From NCBI GenBank assembly GCA_017849555.1, contig JAFIGU010000037.1:1-36053 (forward strand): a DNA stretch of 36,053 bases, read 5' to 3'. Position 1 is the stretch's first letter; each line of letters begins with the position of its first letter. The notes beneath the pieces were generated by a model that worked only from the letters and a program-made list of their open reading frames with translations, had not been told where the DNA came from and made no database searches. Source of the DNA: Sphingomonas sp. Lineage in GTDB: Bacteria; Pseudomonadota; Alphaproteobacteria; Sphingomonadales; Sphingomonadaceae. This document shows, one piece after another, positions 24,170-33,513 of this stretch. Made by a program: the position numbers and the translations under genes.

Positions 24170-26686
24170 ATGGCGTCTTCTCCCCCTGAACCCGAAACGA
24201 CCCTCAAGCTGCGCCGCGATGCCGGCCATTGGCGGCGGTCGCTGCGTGAGGCGTGGGCGAAGCGCTGGGTCAAGATCGGCGCGGCGGTCGCGGTGCTGGC
24301 GGCGATCGCTTATGGGGTGTTCTGGTTCGCGATCGCACGCGATCTGCCGTCGGTCGATCAGCTGCGCACCTATGAGCCGCCGCTGCCGACCAACGTGCGC
24401 GGCGGCGACGGCACGCCGATCTATTCCTATGCGCGCGAACGCCGTGTCGAACTGTCGTTCGCCGAATATCCGCCACAGCTGATCCACGCTTTCCTGTCTG
24501 CGGAGGACAAGACCTTCTTCGAGCATCACGGCGTCGATTACCCCGGGCTTGCCGGCGCGGTAGTCGATTATGTGTCGAAGATGGGATCGGGCCGGCGCGC
24601 CAAGGGCGGGTCGACGATCACCCAGCAGGTCGCGAAGAACCTGCTGATCGGCAATGCTTATTCCCCGACGCGCAAGATGCGCGAGGCGGTGCTGGCGTGG
24701 CGTATCGAGGATTCGCTGAGCAAGCAGCAGATCCTCGAACTCTATCTCAACCAGATCTTCCTCGGGCGGAACGCTTATGGCGTCGAAGCGGCGAGCCACG
24801 CCTATTTCGACAAGGAGCTGACCGAGCTCAGCCTGCCGCAGATGGCCTATCTCGCCATATTGCCCAAGGGGCCGTCGAACTACGATCCGTTCCGCGACAC
24901 CGATCGCGCAATCGCCCGCCGCAACTGGGTGCTCGGCGAGATGGAGAAGAACGGCTACATCACCGCCGCGCAAAGAGACGAAGCCCGCGCCGCGCCGATC
25001 GGCGCGATCATCCGCCGCACGCCGAAGTTCGAGCAGGTCGGCGGCTATTTCGTCGAGGAAGTCCGTCGCCAGCTGATCGGCAAATATGGCGAGACCGCGC
25101 GCGACGGGCCCAACAGCGTCTATTCGGGCGGCCTGTGGGTGCGCACCTCGCTCGATCCCAAGCTTCAGGCCTATGCTGCGCAGGCGCTGCGCGACGGGCT
25201 GGTGCGCTACGATCGCGGGCGTGGCTGGAACGGCCCGCTGCGGCATGTCGATTTCGAGGGCGATAGCTGGCTTGGGGCGCTCGCCAACACCAATATCAGC
25301 ATCGATTACAACGACTGGCGCGCCGCAATCGCGATCGCGCGTGAGGGCGATGCGTGGCAGATCGGCTTCGCCAACGGCCAGACCGGATCGATGCCGCGCG
25401 ATCTGGCGCAGATGCCGGTGCGCGGCAAGGGTGGCACCGCCTTCGCCGCGATTAAGCCGGGCGACATCATCGCGGTCGCGCCGCAGGGCGGGCAGTTCGC
25501 GTTGCGCGCGGTGCCCAAGGTCTCGGGCGGGTTCGTCGTGCAGGAGCCGGCGACCGGCCGCATCCTTGCGATGCAGGGCGGGTTCGATGCCTCGATCCAG
25601 TCGTTCAACCGCGCGACCCAGGCGATGCGTCAGCCGGGGTCGACGATCAAGCCGATCGTCTATTCCGCCGCGCTCGAACACGGCATGACCCCGGCGTCGA
25701 TCATCGTCGACGGGCCGTTCTGCGTCTATCAGGGCGCGCGGCTGGGGCAGAAATGCTTCCGCAACTTCGGCAACAGCCGCGGCGCCGGCCCGCACACGAT
25801 GCGCTGGGGCATCGAGCAATCGCGCAACCTGATGACGGTGCGCGCCGCCGCGCAAACCGGGATGACCAATGTCGTCGGGCTGATGAAGGCGATGAACATC
25901 GGCGATTACCAGCCCTATCTCTCCTATGCGCTCGGCGCGGGCGAGACGACGGTGATGCGGATGGTCAATGCCTATGGCGTGCTTGCCAATCAGGGCCGCT
26001 GGCATTCGCCGACGTTGGTCGATTTCGTCCAGGACCGTCACGGCAAGGTGATCTGGCCGGAGAATTGGCGCGCCTGCGATCGCTGCAACATGCCCGATTG
26101 GGACGGCAAGCCAATGCCGCGCCCCGGGCTGCGCGGGCGGCAGGTGGTCGATGCGATGACCGCCTATCAGATGATCCACATCACCGAGGGCGTGATCCAG
26201 CGCGGCACCGCGACCGTGCTGCGCGATCTCGATCGCCCGATGTTCGGCAAGACCGGCACCAATTCGGGGCCGACCGACGTGTGGTTCATCGGCGGCACCC
26301 CGCAAATGGTCGGTGGGCTCTATATGGGCTATGACGCGCCGACCAGCCTCGGCGGCTATGCCCAGGGCGGCACGATGGCCGCGCCGATCTTCAAGGAATT
26401 CGCAGTCAAGGCGTTCGACGGACTGGAGAAACTGCCGTTCCGTGCGCCCCAGGGAATCCGCATGGTGCGCGTCGACCGCGCCTCGGGCCGTCCGGTGTTC
26501 GGCGCCTGGCCGGCCTTCGGCGAATATACCCCGGCGGTGATCTGGGAAGCGTTCAAGCCGCAGAGCGAGGCGCGCCGCGCACCGCGCCGGCCGGAAGCGG
26601 CGCCGACCGCCACCGCAACCAATGCCGCGCCGCGCGCACAGCCCGGCGATAGCGACTTCTTGCAGCGGCAGGGGGGGATTTACTAA
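24170..26686 (+). CDS. mrcA: class A penicillin-binding protein 1A
   Basis: This bifunctional peptidoglycan synthase has 838 residues. It has a short cytoplasmic tail and one membrane anchor (about 35-56). The GT51 glycosyltransferase domain carries catalytic Glu112 in AEDKTFFEHHG and KGGSTITQQVAKN. The transpeptidase domain has S491-T-I-K494, S551-R-N553 and K694-T-G, all intact. A linker between the two domains (about 300-440) resembles the PBP1A OB-like insertion. The C-terminal 40 residues are Pro/Ala/Arg-rich. It stands just downstream of amiC. The Shine-Dalgarno is weak, but this ATG gives the expected N-terminus. Confidence 0.96.
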   Translation: MASSPPEPETTLKLRRDAGHWRRSLREAWAKRWVKIGAAVAVLAAIAYGVFWFAIARDLPSVDQLRTYEPPLPTNVRGGDGTPIYSYARERRVELSFAEYPPQLIHAFLSAEDKTFFEHHGVDYPGLAGAVVDYVSKMGSGRRAKGGSTITQQVAKNLLIGNAYSPTRKMREAVLAWRIEDSLSKQQILELYLNQIFLGRNAYGVEAASHAYFDKELTELSLPQMAYLAILPKGPSNYDPFRDTDRAIARRNWVLGEMEKNGYITAAQRDEARAAPIGAIIRRTPKFEQVGGYFVEEVRRQLIGKYGETARDGPNSVYSGGLWVRTSLDPKLQAYAAQALRDGLVRYDRGRGWNGPLRHVDFEGDSWLGALANTNISIDYNDWRAAIAIAREGDAWQIGFANGQTGSMPRDLAQMPVRGKGGTAFAAIKPGDIIAVAPQGGQFALRAVPKVSGGFVVQEPATGRILAMQGGFDASIQSFNRATQAMRQPGSTIKPIVYSAALEHGMTPASIIVDGPFCVYQGARLGQKCFRNFGNSRGAGPHTMRWGIEQSRNLMTVRAAAQTGMTNVVGLMKAMNIGDYQPYLSYALGAGETTVMRMVNAYGVLANQGRWHSPTLVDFVQDRHGKVIWPENWRACDRCNMPDWDGKPMPRPGLRGRQVVDAMTAYQMIHITEGVIQRGTATVLRDLDRPMFGKTGTNSGPTDVWFIGGTPQMVGGLYMGYDAPTSLGGYAQGGTMAAPIFKEFAVKAFDGLEKLPFRAPQGIRMVRVDRASGRPVFGAWPAFGEYTPAVIWEAFKPQSEARRAPRRPEAAPTATATNAAPRAQPGDSDFLQRQGGIY

Positions 26687-26708
26687 ATCCCGCCGGCTTG
26701 AATTGAGA

Positions 26709-26791
26709 CGTCATCCCGGCGAAGGCGGGGATTTCCCGGTTATCAGGCGAACAGCTTGTCCCGCGAGATTCCGGCCGTCGCCGGAATGACG
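26709..26791. repeat. REP-like inverted hairpin pair, type E
   Basis: The arms CGTCATCCCGGCGAAGGCGG at 26709 and the imperfect reverse complement ending GGAATGACG at 26791 face each other. Each arm can fold alone. It sits between mrcA and prfB (same strand) and ends 6 nt before the prfB Shine-Dalgarno GGAGA, so it may separate the two transcription units or modulate prfB. Confidence 0.78.
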
Positions 26792-26809
26792 AGATTTGGA
26801 GAATGAACG

Positions 26810-27937
26810 ATGCGCGCCGAAGCGCAGGCCCATGTCGAGACGATCAACGAGGCGCTGGCGCTGTTGCGCCGCTTCCTCGATTGGGATCGCGCGCTCCGCC
26901 GGCTCGACGAGCTCAACGCGCGGGTCGAGGACCCGACGTTGTGGGAAAATCCCAAACAGGCGCAGGAAGTGATGCGCGAGCGTCGCCGGCTCGACGAGGC
27001 GATCACCGCGACCCGTGCGATCGAGCGCGAACTCGCCGACACCAGCGAACTGATCGAGCTCGCGGAAGCCGAGGGCGACGAGGATCTCGCGGTCGAGGGG
27101 ACGCAAGCGCTCGCCCAGCTCGCCGAGCGTGCGCAGCAGGACAAGGTGAAGGCGCTGCTCGCCGGTGAGGCTGACAGCAACGACACCTATCTGGAGATCA
27201 ACGCCGGCGCCGGCGGCACCGAGAGCCAGGACTGGGCGGAGATGCTCCAGCGCATGTACACGCGCTGGGCCGAACGCCGCGGCTATAAGGTCGAACTGGT
27301 CGATTATCACGCCGGCGAGCAGGCCGGGATCAAATCCGCGACGTTGCTGGTCAAGGGCGAGAATGCCTATGGCTATGCCAAGGTCGAGAGCGGGGGCCAC
27401 CGGCTGGTGCGGATTTCGCCCTATGACAGCTCGGCGCGGCGCCACACCAGCTTCTCGTCGGTGTGGGTCTATCCGGTGATCGACGATTCGATCGACATCG
27501 AGATCAACGACAGCGAGCTGCGCATCGACACCTATCGCGCGTCGGGCGCGGGCGGGCAGCATATCAACACGACCGATTCGGCGGTGCGCATCACCCACCT
27601 GCCGACCGGGATCGTCGTCGCCTGCCAGAACCAGCGCAGCCAGCACAAGAACCGCGCCGAGGCGTATAACCAGCTCCGCGCGCGGCTTTACGAGCATGAG
27701 CTGCGCAAGCGCGAGGAAGAGGCCAATGCGGTCAACGCCACCAAGACCGATATCGGCTGGGGGCACCAGATCCGTTCCTATGTGCTCCAGCCCTATCAAC
27801 TGGTGAAGGATCTGCGCACCGGCACCACCTCCACCTCGCCGAGCGACGTGCTCGACGGCGATCTCGACGACTTCATGGCCGCCGCGCTGTCGCAGCGCGT
27901 GACCGGCGAGACGGTCGACGTGGAGGATGTCGATTGA
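26810..27937 (+). CDS. prfB: peptide chain release factor 2
   Basis: RF2 reads UAA/UGA and triggers peptide release. It has 375 residues in a single frame, with the GGQ motif at 248-250 and the codon-recognition loop reading SPY (in [15 protein letters not shown]) rather than the SPF of E. coli, a conservative change I recall as usual in alphaproteobacteria. The region LRRFLDWD aligns with the E. coli frameshift site (LRGYLDYD), but here the frame is continuous with no internal UGA, so autoregulatory frameshifting is absent. The ATG at 26810 has GGAGA 7 nt upstream. The stop overlaps the TTG start of the next gene. Confidence 0.97.
   Translation: MRAEAQAHVETINEALALLRRFLDWDRALRRLDELNARVEDPTLWENPKQAQEVMRERRRLDEAITATRAIERELADTSELIELAEAEGDEDLAVEGTQALAQLAERAQQDKVKALLAGEADSNDTYLEINAGAGGTESQDWAEMLQRMYTRWAERRGYKVELVDYHAGEQAGIKSATLLVKGENAYGYAKVESGGHRLVRISPYDSSARRHTSFSSVWVYPVIDDSIDIEINDSELRIDTYRASGAGGQHINTTDSAVRITHLPTGIVVACQNQRSQHKNRAEAYNQLRARLYEHELRKREEEANAVNATKTDIGWGHQIRSYVLQPYQLVKDLRTGTTSTSPSDVLDGDLDDFMAAALSQRVTGETVDVEDVD
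27922..27927 (+). promoter_or_regulatory. Shine-Dalgarno GGAGGA selecting a TTG start
   Basis: GGAGGA within the last codons of prfB is 6 nt before TTG 27934. This supports the TTG, which overlaps the prfB stop as TTGA, as the true start of the next gene. Confidence 0.65.
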
Positions 27938-28731
27938 GGCTGGGCGCGGCCCTGATTGCTCTGGCGGCGATGCTGGGCGGTTGCGACGGGTCGCAGCCGC
28001 TGATCCGGCATGACGACAAGGGTGAGCCCGGGCCGTTTCCCGCCGCGGATCGCCCGGTGGCGCATATCGTCTCGTCGCGCTGGTCGAACGAGGAGGCGCG
28101 CGACCGGCTCAACGAAGCGACGATAGTGATGGACCGCGCCAAGATCAGGCCCGGCATGACCGTCGCCGATATCGGTGCGGGCGAGGGTTATTACACGATT
28201 CGTCTCGCGCAACGCGTCGGCAAGGACGGGCGTGTGCTCGCCGAGGATATCATGCCGGCGGTGCGCGATGCGCTGGCCGAGCGCGTTGCGCGCGAGCGGC
28301 TCGATAATGTGAGCGTGCGGCTCGGCGTGCCGGCCGATCCCAAGCTGCCCGATGCCAGCTTCGATCGGATCTTCATGGTGCATATGTATCATGAGATCGA
28401 GCAGCCCTATGAATTCCTGTGGCGGATGCGCCCCTCGCTGCGTCCCGAGGGGCTGGTGGTGGTGGTCGACGCCAACCGTCTCGTTGTCGATCACGGCACG
28501 CCGCCGGCGCTGCTGCGCTGCGAATTCGCCGCGGTCGGCTATCAACTCGTCGGGATGGAGAACATGCCGTCGGCGGGCGGCTATTTCGCGACCTTCAAGG
28601 CGGTCGGGCCGCGCCCGGCACCGGGCGCGATCAAGCCGTGCCGGCTGCGGCCGTCACAACAGTCCACGGGCGCGCAGGCTGACAATGGCGCCGCCCCCAA
28701 GCACCAGATGGTCGACGAGCCGAATCCCTAA
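27934..28731 (+). CDS. predicted lipoprotein with class I SAM-methyltransferase fold
   Basis: The 265 residues have an N-terminus [17 protein letters not shown], a lipoprotein signal with lipobox LGGC (Cys17). A Rossmann-like methyltransferase domain follows, with SAM motif [12 protein letters not shown] (77-87), then [13 protein letters not shown] and [11 protein letters not shown], as in Methyltransf_11/25 families. SAM is a cytosolic cofactor, so a methyltransferase domain on an exported lipoprotein is odd. Either the signal is not used, or the domain has another role. The TTG start overlaps the prfB stop (4 nt) with an ideal Shine-Dalgarno; an alternative ATG at 27970 would destroy the signal. 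The 3' end overlaps the convergent RadC-like gene by 78 nt. Confidence 0.8.
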   Translation: MRLGAALIALAAMLGGCDGSQPLIRHDDKGEPGPFPAADRPVAHIVSSRWSNEEARDRLNEATIVMDRAKIRPGMTVADIGAGEGYYTIRLAQRVGKDGRVLAEDIMPAVRDALAERVARERLDNVSVRLGVPADPKLPDASFDRIFMVHMYHEIEQPYEFLWRMRPSLRPEGLVVVVDANRLVVDHGTPPALLRCEFAAVGYQLVGMENMPSAGGYFATFKAVGPRPAPGAIKPCRLRPSQQSTGAQADNGAAPKHQMVDEPNP

Positions 28732-29016
28732 GGCATTGAACACCGTGACGACGAGGCGCGTGACCGTCAGGTCGTTGCGGCTCGGTTCGGCGTGGCCCGA
28801 CGGGTGATTGTGCGCCATCGCAACCAGTTTCGCGTCGAACGAAAGCGCGTCGCGCACCACCGTGCGAATGGGTACGTCGATGCAGAGCGTATCGCCCGAC
28901 CGAATATGGCGCAGCCCCAGCACGCGCCCGGCCGAATCGAGATAGGCGAAGGCGACAATCTCAACCGTAGCGGATGCGATTGGTGCGAACAGGCCGGCCA
29001 GATGGGCGAAATTCAT
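28654..29016 (-). CDS. short RadC-like JAB/MPN-domain protein
   Basis: The 120 residues correspond to the C-terminal MPN+/JAB part of RadC (UPF0758). The metal motif HNHPSGHAEPSRND has His69, His71 and Asp82, and a candidate upstream Glu is Glu19. The N-terminal helix-hairpin-helix of full RadC (usually about 220 residues) is absent. The role of RadC-type proteins is unsettled; many are linked to mobile or anti-restriction loci. The start ATG at 29016 has a weak Shine-Dalgarno. The last 78 nt overlap the opposite-strand methyltransferase gene. It could be a natural short form or a truncated gene, but its catalytic residues are intact. Confidence 0.8.
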   Translation of the reverse strand: MNFAHLAGLFAPIASATVEIVAFAYLDSAGRVLGLRHIRSGDTLCIDVPIRTVVRDALSFDAKLVAMAHNHPSGHAEPSRNDLTVTRLVVTVFNALGIRLVDHLVLGGGAIVSLRARGLL

Positions 29017-29132
29017 CGTGCGAGCTAACGGCTGGGCACCGGGTTAACCACTATTATCATCCGTTTCGGATCGATCTTTCTCTTCCGCTCATCGCCCTTG
29101 TGCGACCGACATGTGCCTGTCACTGCTGCGGC

Positions 29133-30059
29133 ATGAGCGATGCGCATTTCGAGGACCAATATCTCCGGCTGTTGCGCGAGGTGTGGGAACGGGGCGACGA
29201 ACGCCGCGACCGCACCGGGGTGGGGACGCGATCCTTGTTCGGCCCGACGCTGCGCTTCGATCTCAGCGACGACCGCGTGCCCTTGCTGACCACCAAACGC
29301 GTCGCGTGGAAGACCGCGGCGCGCGAGATGCTATGGTTCCTCACCGGCGACACCAATATCCGCGAATTGGTGCGGCAGAAGGTGCATATCTGGACCGACT
29401 GGCCGCTCGATCGCTATCGCCGCGCGACCGGCGAGACGATCGATCGCGACGCGTTCGAGGCGCGCATCCTCGCCGACCCGGATTTCGCCGCGCAATGGGG
29501 CGATCTCGGCCCGGTCTACGGCAAGCAATGGGTCAATTGGGATACGTATGAACCGGCGGGCGAGGGGCTGTTTCGCCTGGGCAAGCCGGTCAACCAGATC
29601 GCCGAACTGGTCGAGATGATCCGGCATAACCCCACGTCGCGCCGCTTGCTGTTCACCGGCTGGAATGTCGCCGAGCTCGGCGGGATGGCGCTGCCGCCGT
29701 GCCACATGACCTATCAATATCATGTCGCCGGCGGGCGGCTTTCGGGGATGCTGTGGCAGCGCTCGTGCGACCTCGGGCTGGGTTTCGCGTTCAACGCCTT
29801 TTCGGCGGCGATGCTGCTGCGGATGCTCGCGCAGCAATGCGATCTCGCGCCTGGCGAATTGGTGTGGAGCGCGGGCGACGCGCATATCTATCTCAACCAC
29901 GCGCATCTGGTGGAGGAGACGCTGGCGCGCACCCCGCGCAGCGAGCCGCGGCTGCATATCGCGCGGCGGCCCGCGTCGATCTTCGACTATGCGATCGAGG
30001 ATTTCGCGGTGACCGATTACGATCCGCACCCGCATATCGCGGCGCCGGTGGCGGTCTGA
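29133..30059 (+). CDS. thyA: thymidylate synthase
   Basis: ThyA methylates dUMP to dTMP with methylene-tetrahydrofolate. The 308 residues from ATG 29133 (MSDAHFEDQYLRLL) carry catalytic Cys190 in LPPCHMTYQY, the phosphate-binding arginines TSRR (168-171), and QRSCDLGLGFAFN and DAHIYLNH for dUMP and folate. It is about 44 residues longer than E. coli ThyA, through an insertion at roughly 85-145, as in the Lactobacillus-type enzymes. The open frame reaches further upstream, but that part is not ThyA-like. The Shine-Dalgarno is poor. The next DHFR gene lies 3.5 kb downstream, beyond a LysR/glcB pair. Confidence 0.97.
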   Translation: MSDAHFEDQYLRLLREVWERGDERRDRTGVGTRSLFGPTLRFDLSDDRVPLLTTKRVAWKTAAREMLWFLTGDTNIRELVRQKVHIWTDWPLDRYRRATGETIDRDAFEARILADPDFAAQWGDLGPVYGKQWVNWDTYEPAGEGLFRLGKPVNQIAELVEMIRHNPTSRRLLFTGWNVAELGGMALPPCHMTYQYHVAGGRLSGMLWQRSCDLGLGFAFNAFSAAMLLRMLAQQCDLAPGELVWSAGDAHIYLNHAHLVEETLARTPRSEPRLHIARRPASIFDYAIEDFAVTDYDPHPHIAAPVAV

Positions 30060-30083
30060 ATTAGCCTCCGAACGGGGAGAGTT

Positions 30084-30971
30084 TTAAAACCTCGTATCCG
30101 CCAGCGTCTCGCGCAGGAATGCGATGAACGCCGTCACCGCCGGCAGCACCGCCGGCGCGCGCGGGTGGACCGCGTAGATCCCGACGTCCGTCGATCCCTC
30201 CCAGTCGGGCAATATGCGGACGAGATCGCCGCGCGCCAGCGTCTCGCCGACATCCCATAACGAGCGTAGCGCGATTCCCACCCCGGTCAGCGCGAGTTCG
30301 CGGACGATCTCGCTCGAATTGGTGATGACTGCGCTCGGCTGCTCGATCGTCGCGCGGCGTGTCCCGCTCACCAGCCGCCAGGGCATTTGGCCGGTCGCGG
30401 CGAGCAGGCGGTGGTCGCTCAATTGCGCGATCGTCTCCGGCGCATCGTGCCGCGCAAGATAGGCGGGCGCGGCGCACAGCAGCCGCCGGCTGGTGCCGAG
30501 CCGGTGCGCGACAAGATCGGGCGCGATCTCGGGCGCGATGCGCAGCGCGACGTCGATCCGCTCGCCGATCAGATCGACGAACCCGTCCGACAGGTTGAAT
30601 TCCAGCGCCACCGCAGGATGATCGTCGAGAAAGCGATGCAGATGCGGCGCGATATGCAGCCGCCCGAACGAGGTGGGAGCGGAAACGCGTAGCGGCCCGC
30701 TCGGGGCGGCGCGCACCCCGGTGACGCGCGCCTCGGCCTCGCGCATCGTCGCGAGGATCGCGATGAGATCGGCGTGGAAACGCGCGCCCGGCTCGGTCAG
30801 CGCCAGCCGCCGCGTCGTGCGGTGGACCAGCCGTACCCCCAGCCTTTCCTCCAGCCGCGCGAGCCGTTTCGACGCCATCGCCGGGGAGATTCCGAGCGCC
30901 CGCCCGGCAGCGGAAAGGCTGCCGGCATCGACCACCCTGGCGAACAGCTCATAATCGGGATCGAGCATCAT
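30084..30971 (-). CDS. LysR-family transcriptional regulator
   Basis: The 295 residues include an N-terminal winged helix-turn-helix (about 1-60: [36 protein letters not shown]) and a substrate-binding-like effector domain (about 88-290). It belongs to the CrgA/AaeR-like branch by its general look ([21 protein letters not shown]). It starts at ATG 30971 or the adjacent ATG 30968; AAGGA is spaced 4 or 7 nt, favouring the second. It is divergent from glcB with 90 nt between, the classic LysR layout, so it probably controls glcB and itself. The effector is unknown. It converges on thyA with 24 nt between the stops. Confidence 0.92.
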   Translation of the reverse strand: MMLDPDYELFARVVDAGSLSAAGRALGISPAMASKRLARLEERLGVRLVHRTTRRLALTEPGARFHADLIAILATMREAEARVTGVRAAPSGPLRVSAPTSFGRLHIAPHLHRFLDDHPAVALEFNLSDGFVDLIGERIDVALRIAPEIAPDLVAHRLGTSRRLLCAAPAYLARHDAPETIAQLSDHRLLAATGQMPWRLVSGTRRATIEQPSAVITNSSEIVRELALTGVGIALRSLWDVGETLARGDLVRILPDWEGSTDVGIYAVHPRAPAVLPAVTAFIAFLRETLADTRF

Positions 30972-31061
30972 TCGTTCCTTGGAGGAAAAGCTGCTTCAAT
31001 TTCTTATAGCCTACCGATCAGGATACGGCTGGTCTATTCGCCTTGGACAAAGGAGCAGGCG
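30972..31061. promoter_or_regulatory. LysR / glcB divergent promoter region
   Basis: The region holds TTCCTTGGAGGAA (30975-30987), an inverted repeat that overlaps the LysR ribosome-binding site, and an AT-rich TTTCTTATAG (on the minus strand GC TATAAG, a possible -10 for the regulator). The Shine-Dalgarno AAAGGAG for glcB is at 31049-31055. No certain T-N11-A LysR box was fixed. Confidence 0.45.
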
Positions 31062-33140
31062 ATGACGATGAACGACAAAGCGGGATTGCAGGTTGCGGCG
31101 GAACTGGCGCAATTCGTCGATGATCGCGTGCTGCCGGGCACCGGGATCGCCCCTGAGGATTTCTGGCGCGGCGCCGCGGCGATCTTCGCCGATCTCGCCC
31201 CCGAGAATCGGGCGCTGCTCGCCGAACGCGAGCGGCTGCAGCAGGCGATCGATGCGCGCTATCAGGCCGGCGAGGCAGTCGACGAAGCGTTTCTGCGGAG
31301 CATCGGCTATCTCGTCGACGACCCCGCGCGCTTCACCGTCGGCACCGCCAATGTCGATGACGAGATCGCGCGGCTCGCCGGGCCGCAGCTTGTCGTGCCG
31401 ATCCTCAACGCGCGCTTCCTGCTCAACGCCGCCAATGCTCGCTGGGGCAGCCTGTACGACGCGCTTTACGGCACCGATGCGATCCCCGGCAGCGCGGCGC
31501 CGGGCGGCTATGATGCGGCGCGCGGCGCGCAGGTGATCGCCTGGGCCAAGGCATTCCTCGACGAGGCGGTGCCGCTGGCGCAGGGTTCGTGGGCGGACCT
31601 CGCGGGCGATCCGGTGTTGCGCGATCCGGCGCAATTCGTCGGGCGGCGCGACAAGGCTCTGCTCTATCGCCACAACGGCCTGCATATCGAGGTGGTGATC
31701 GATCGCGATCACCCGATCGGGCGCGACGATCCTGCCGGCATCGCCGATGTCGTGCTCGAATCCGCGCTGACCACGATCTGCGACCTCGAGGATTCGGTCG
31801 CGGCGGTCGATGCCGAGGACAAGGTGGCGGCCTATGCCAATTGGCTCGGGCTGATGCGCGGCGATCTGGAGGACAGTTTCGAAAAGAACGGGCGGATGAT
31901 GACGCGGCGGCTCAACCCCGATCGCGTCTACGCCGCGCCCGACGGGTCGACGCTGACTTTGCCGGGGCGGAGCCTGTTGCTGGTGCGCAACGTCGGGCAT
32001 CTGATGACCAACCCTGCGGTCCGGCTGCCCGACGGCAGCGAGGCGCCCGAGGGTATTCTCGACGCGATCGTCACCAGCCTGATCGCGCTGCACGATCTCA
32101 AGCGGCAGGGGGCATTCGCCAACAGCCGTGCGGGCTCGCTCTATATCGTCAAGCCCAAGATGCACGGGCCGGCGGAATGCGCCTTCACCAATCGGCTGTT
32201 CGATCGCGTCGAGGATCTGCTCGGGCTCGTGCGGCATACGATCAAGGTCGGGGTGATGGACGAGGAGCGCCGCACCTCGGCCAATCTCGCCGCGTGCATC
32301 CATGCGGTGAAGGACCGCATCATGTTCATCAACACCGGTTTCCTCGACCGCACCGGCGACGAGATGCACACCGCGATGCGCGCCGGCGCGATGATCCGCA
32401 AAGGCGAGATGAAGACCGCGCCGTGGATCGCGGCTTATGAGGATCGCAACGTCCAGATCGGTCTCGCCTGCGGGCTTTCGGGCCGCGCGCAGATCGGCAA
32501 GGGCATGTGGGCCGCGCCCGATCGCATGGCCGATATGCTCGAACAGAAGATCGGCCATCCGCGATCGGGGGCGAATACCGCCTGGGTGCCGTCGCCGACC
32601 GCGGCGACGCTTCATGCGACTCATTACCACCGCGTCGACGTCTTCGCCCGCCAGCGCGAGCGCAGCGCGGAGGCGCCGGCGCCGCTGGAGAAGCTGCTGA
32701 CGGTTCCGGTCGCGCCCGGCCGCAACTGGCAGGCGGAGGAGGTGCGCGACGAGCTCGACAATAATGCGCAGGGCATCCTCGGCTATGTCGTGCGCTGGAT
32801 CGATCAGGGGATCGGCTGTTCGAAGGTGCCCGATATCCACGACGTCGGGCTGATGGAGGATCGCGCGACCTTGCGCATCTCGTCGCAGCATCTCGCCAAT
32901 TGGCTGCTTCACGGCGTCGCGACCGAAGAGGCGGTCAATCAGGCGTTCGCGCGGATGGCGACGAAGGTCGATGCGCAGAATGCCGGCGACGCGGCCTATC
33001 GCCCGATGGCAGGCGAGGGCGACGCGAATCTCGCCTATCGCGCGGCCAAGGCCCTGGTGTTCGAAGGGGTCGGCCAGCCGAGCGGCTATACCGAGCCGTT
33101 GCTCCACCGCTTCCGCGCCGAGGCGAAGGCGCGGGGGTAA
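31062..33140 (+). CDS. glcB: malate synthase G
   Basis: This enzyme condenses glyoxylate and acetyl-CoA to malate in the glyoxylate and glycolate routes. It is 692 residues, near the 720 of E. coli GlcB. It has the G-form inserts and motifs: [16 protein letters not shown], the acidic metal region in [32 protein letters not shown] (Asp429), and [25 protein letters not shown] near the C-terminus. It starts at ATG 31062 with AAAGGAG 6 nt upstream; ATG 31068 is an alternative. A LysR gene is divergent. No aceA is in the window. It would let cells live on acetate, fatty acids or PHA-derived C2 units, which relates it loosely to phaZ here. Confidence 0.97.
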   Translation: MTMNDKAGLQVAAELAQFVDDRVLPGTGIAPEDFWRGAAAIFADLAPENRALLAERERLQQAIDARYQAGEAVDEAFLRSIGYLVDDPARFTVGTANVDDEIARLAGPQLVVPILNARFLLNAANARWGSLYDALYGTDAIPGSAAPGGYDAARGAQVIAWAKAFLDEAVPLAQGSWADLAGDPVLRDPAQFVGRRDKALLYRHNGLHIEVVIDRDHPIGRDDPAGIADVVLESALTTICDLEDSVAAVDAEDKVAAYANWLGLMRGDLEDSFEKNGRMMTRRLNPDRVYAAPDGSTLTLPGRSLLLVRNVGHLMTNPAVRLPDGSEAPEGILDAIVTSLIALHDLKRQGAFANSRAGSLYIVKPKMHGPAECAFTNRLFDRVEDLLGLVRHTIKVGVMDEERRTSANLAACIHAVKDRIMFINTGFLDRTGDEMHTAMRAGAMIRKGEMKTAPWIAAYEDRNVQIGLACGLSGRAQIGKGMWAAPDRMADMLEQKIGHPRSGANTAWVPSPTAATLHATHYHRVDVFARQRERSAEAPAPLEKLLTVPVAPGRNWQAEEVRDELDNNAQGILGYVVRWIDQGIGCSKVPDIHDVGLMEDRATLRISSQHLANWLLHGVATEEAVNQAFARMATKVDAQNAGDAAYRPMAGEGDANLAYRAAKALVFEGVGQPSGYTEPLLHRFRAEAKARG

Positions 33141-33146
33141 TCTCCT

Positions 33147-33228
33147 GTCATGCCGGGCTCGACCCGGCATCCAGAGTCGCGAGCGATGACCTTTGTGGCT
33201 CTGGATGCCGGATCAAGTCCGGCATGAC
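33147..33228. repeat. REP-like inverted hairpin pair, type F
   Basis: The left arm holds ATGCCGGG / CCCGGCAT and the right arm ATGCCGGA / TCCGGCAT, each a hairpin. The two arms are also complementary to each other, from GTCATGCCGG at 33147 to CCGGCATGAC ending at 33228. It begins 7 nt after the glcB stop. Confidence 0.85.
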
Positions 33229-33252
33229 GATGAATGAGGAGGAGGGCAGCGA

Positions 33253-33277
33253 CGGCGCGCGGCTTCCGCTCGCGCGC
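33253..33277 (+). terminator. possible hairpin terminator after glcB
   Basis: GGCGCGCG (33253-33260) pairs with CGCGCGCC (33270-33277) around a 9-nt loop, followed by ATTTCG. The T-run is too short for a strong Rho-independent terminator. Confidence 0.3.
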
Positions 33278-33334
33278 CATTTCGCCTAGCGTTCGCGCAT
33301 GACAATGCTCGTTAATCTGCCGTTCAGCCGCATC

Positions 33335-33350
33335 GACTACAAGTGTAGTC
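33335..33350 (+). promoter_or_regulatory. BlaI/MecI/CopY-type operator palindrome
   Basis: GACTACAAGTGTAGTC has perfect 7-bp arms (GACTACA / TGTAGTC) around AG. It matches the TACA-nn-TGTA core bound by BlaI, MecI and CopY winged-helix repressors. It lies 8 nt before a Shine-Dalgarno and 21 nt before the 41-codon ORF, a good place to block transcription. No BlaI/BlaR1 gene is in the window, so the regulator would act from elsewhere. Confidence 0.55.
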
Positions 33351-33371
33351 AATGGTTTGGGAGACGGTGCG

Positions 33372-33497
33372 ATGCGCGACTATTTGATCACCATCATCAC
33401 CGCGACGGCGGCCGCGTGGATTCTTCAATACAGCGTCCCGCCGGCGCCGGCAACGCCTTCGCCGATGGCGACGCCGAGCCCGCCGGCAGGGGATTGA
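33372..33497 (+). CDS. small single-pass membrane peptide (41 residues)
   Basis: The frame reads [20 protein letters not shown] and on: a 17-20-residue hydrophobic helix at the N-terminus followed by a Pro/Ala/Thr/Ser-rich tail ending AGD. I do not recognise a family. Support for a real gene is indirect: the Shine-Dalgarno GGGAGA is 7 nt upstream, a BlaI-type operator palindrome lies just before, and the folA start follows 16 nt after its stop with its own GAGG. A longer overlapping frame from 33299 has no such signals. It may be co-transcribed with folA. Confidence 0.5.
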   Translation: MRDYLITIITATAAAWILQYSVPPAPATPSPMATPSPPAGD

Positions 33498-33513
33498 TGC
33501 CGAGGGTCGCGGC

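Noticed and set aside
24092..26305. 737-codon minus-strand frame opposite PBP1A
   Set aside because: Antisense shadow; the plus strand has all penicillin-binding motifs.
26860..26900. Programmed frameshift in prfB
   Set aside because: The region corresponding to the E. coli CUU UGA site is continuous in frame, with no UGA, so no recoding is needed.
31011..33170. 719-codon minus-strand frame opposite glcB
   Set aside because: Antisense shadow of malate synthase G with typical Arg/Asp/His-rich composition.
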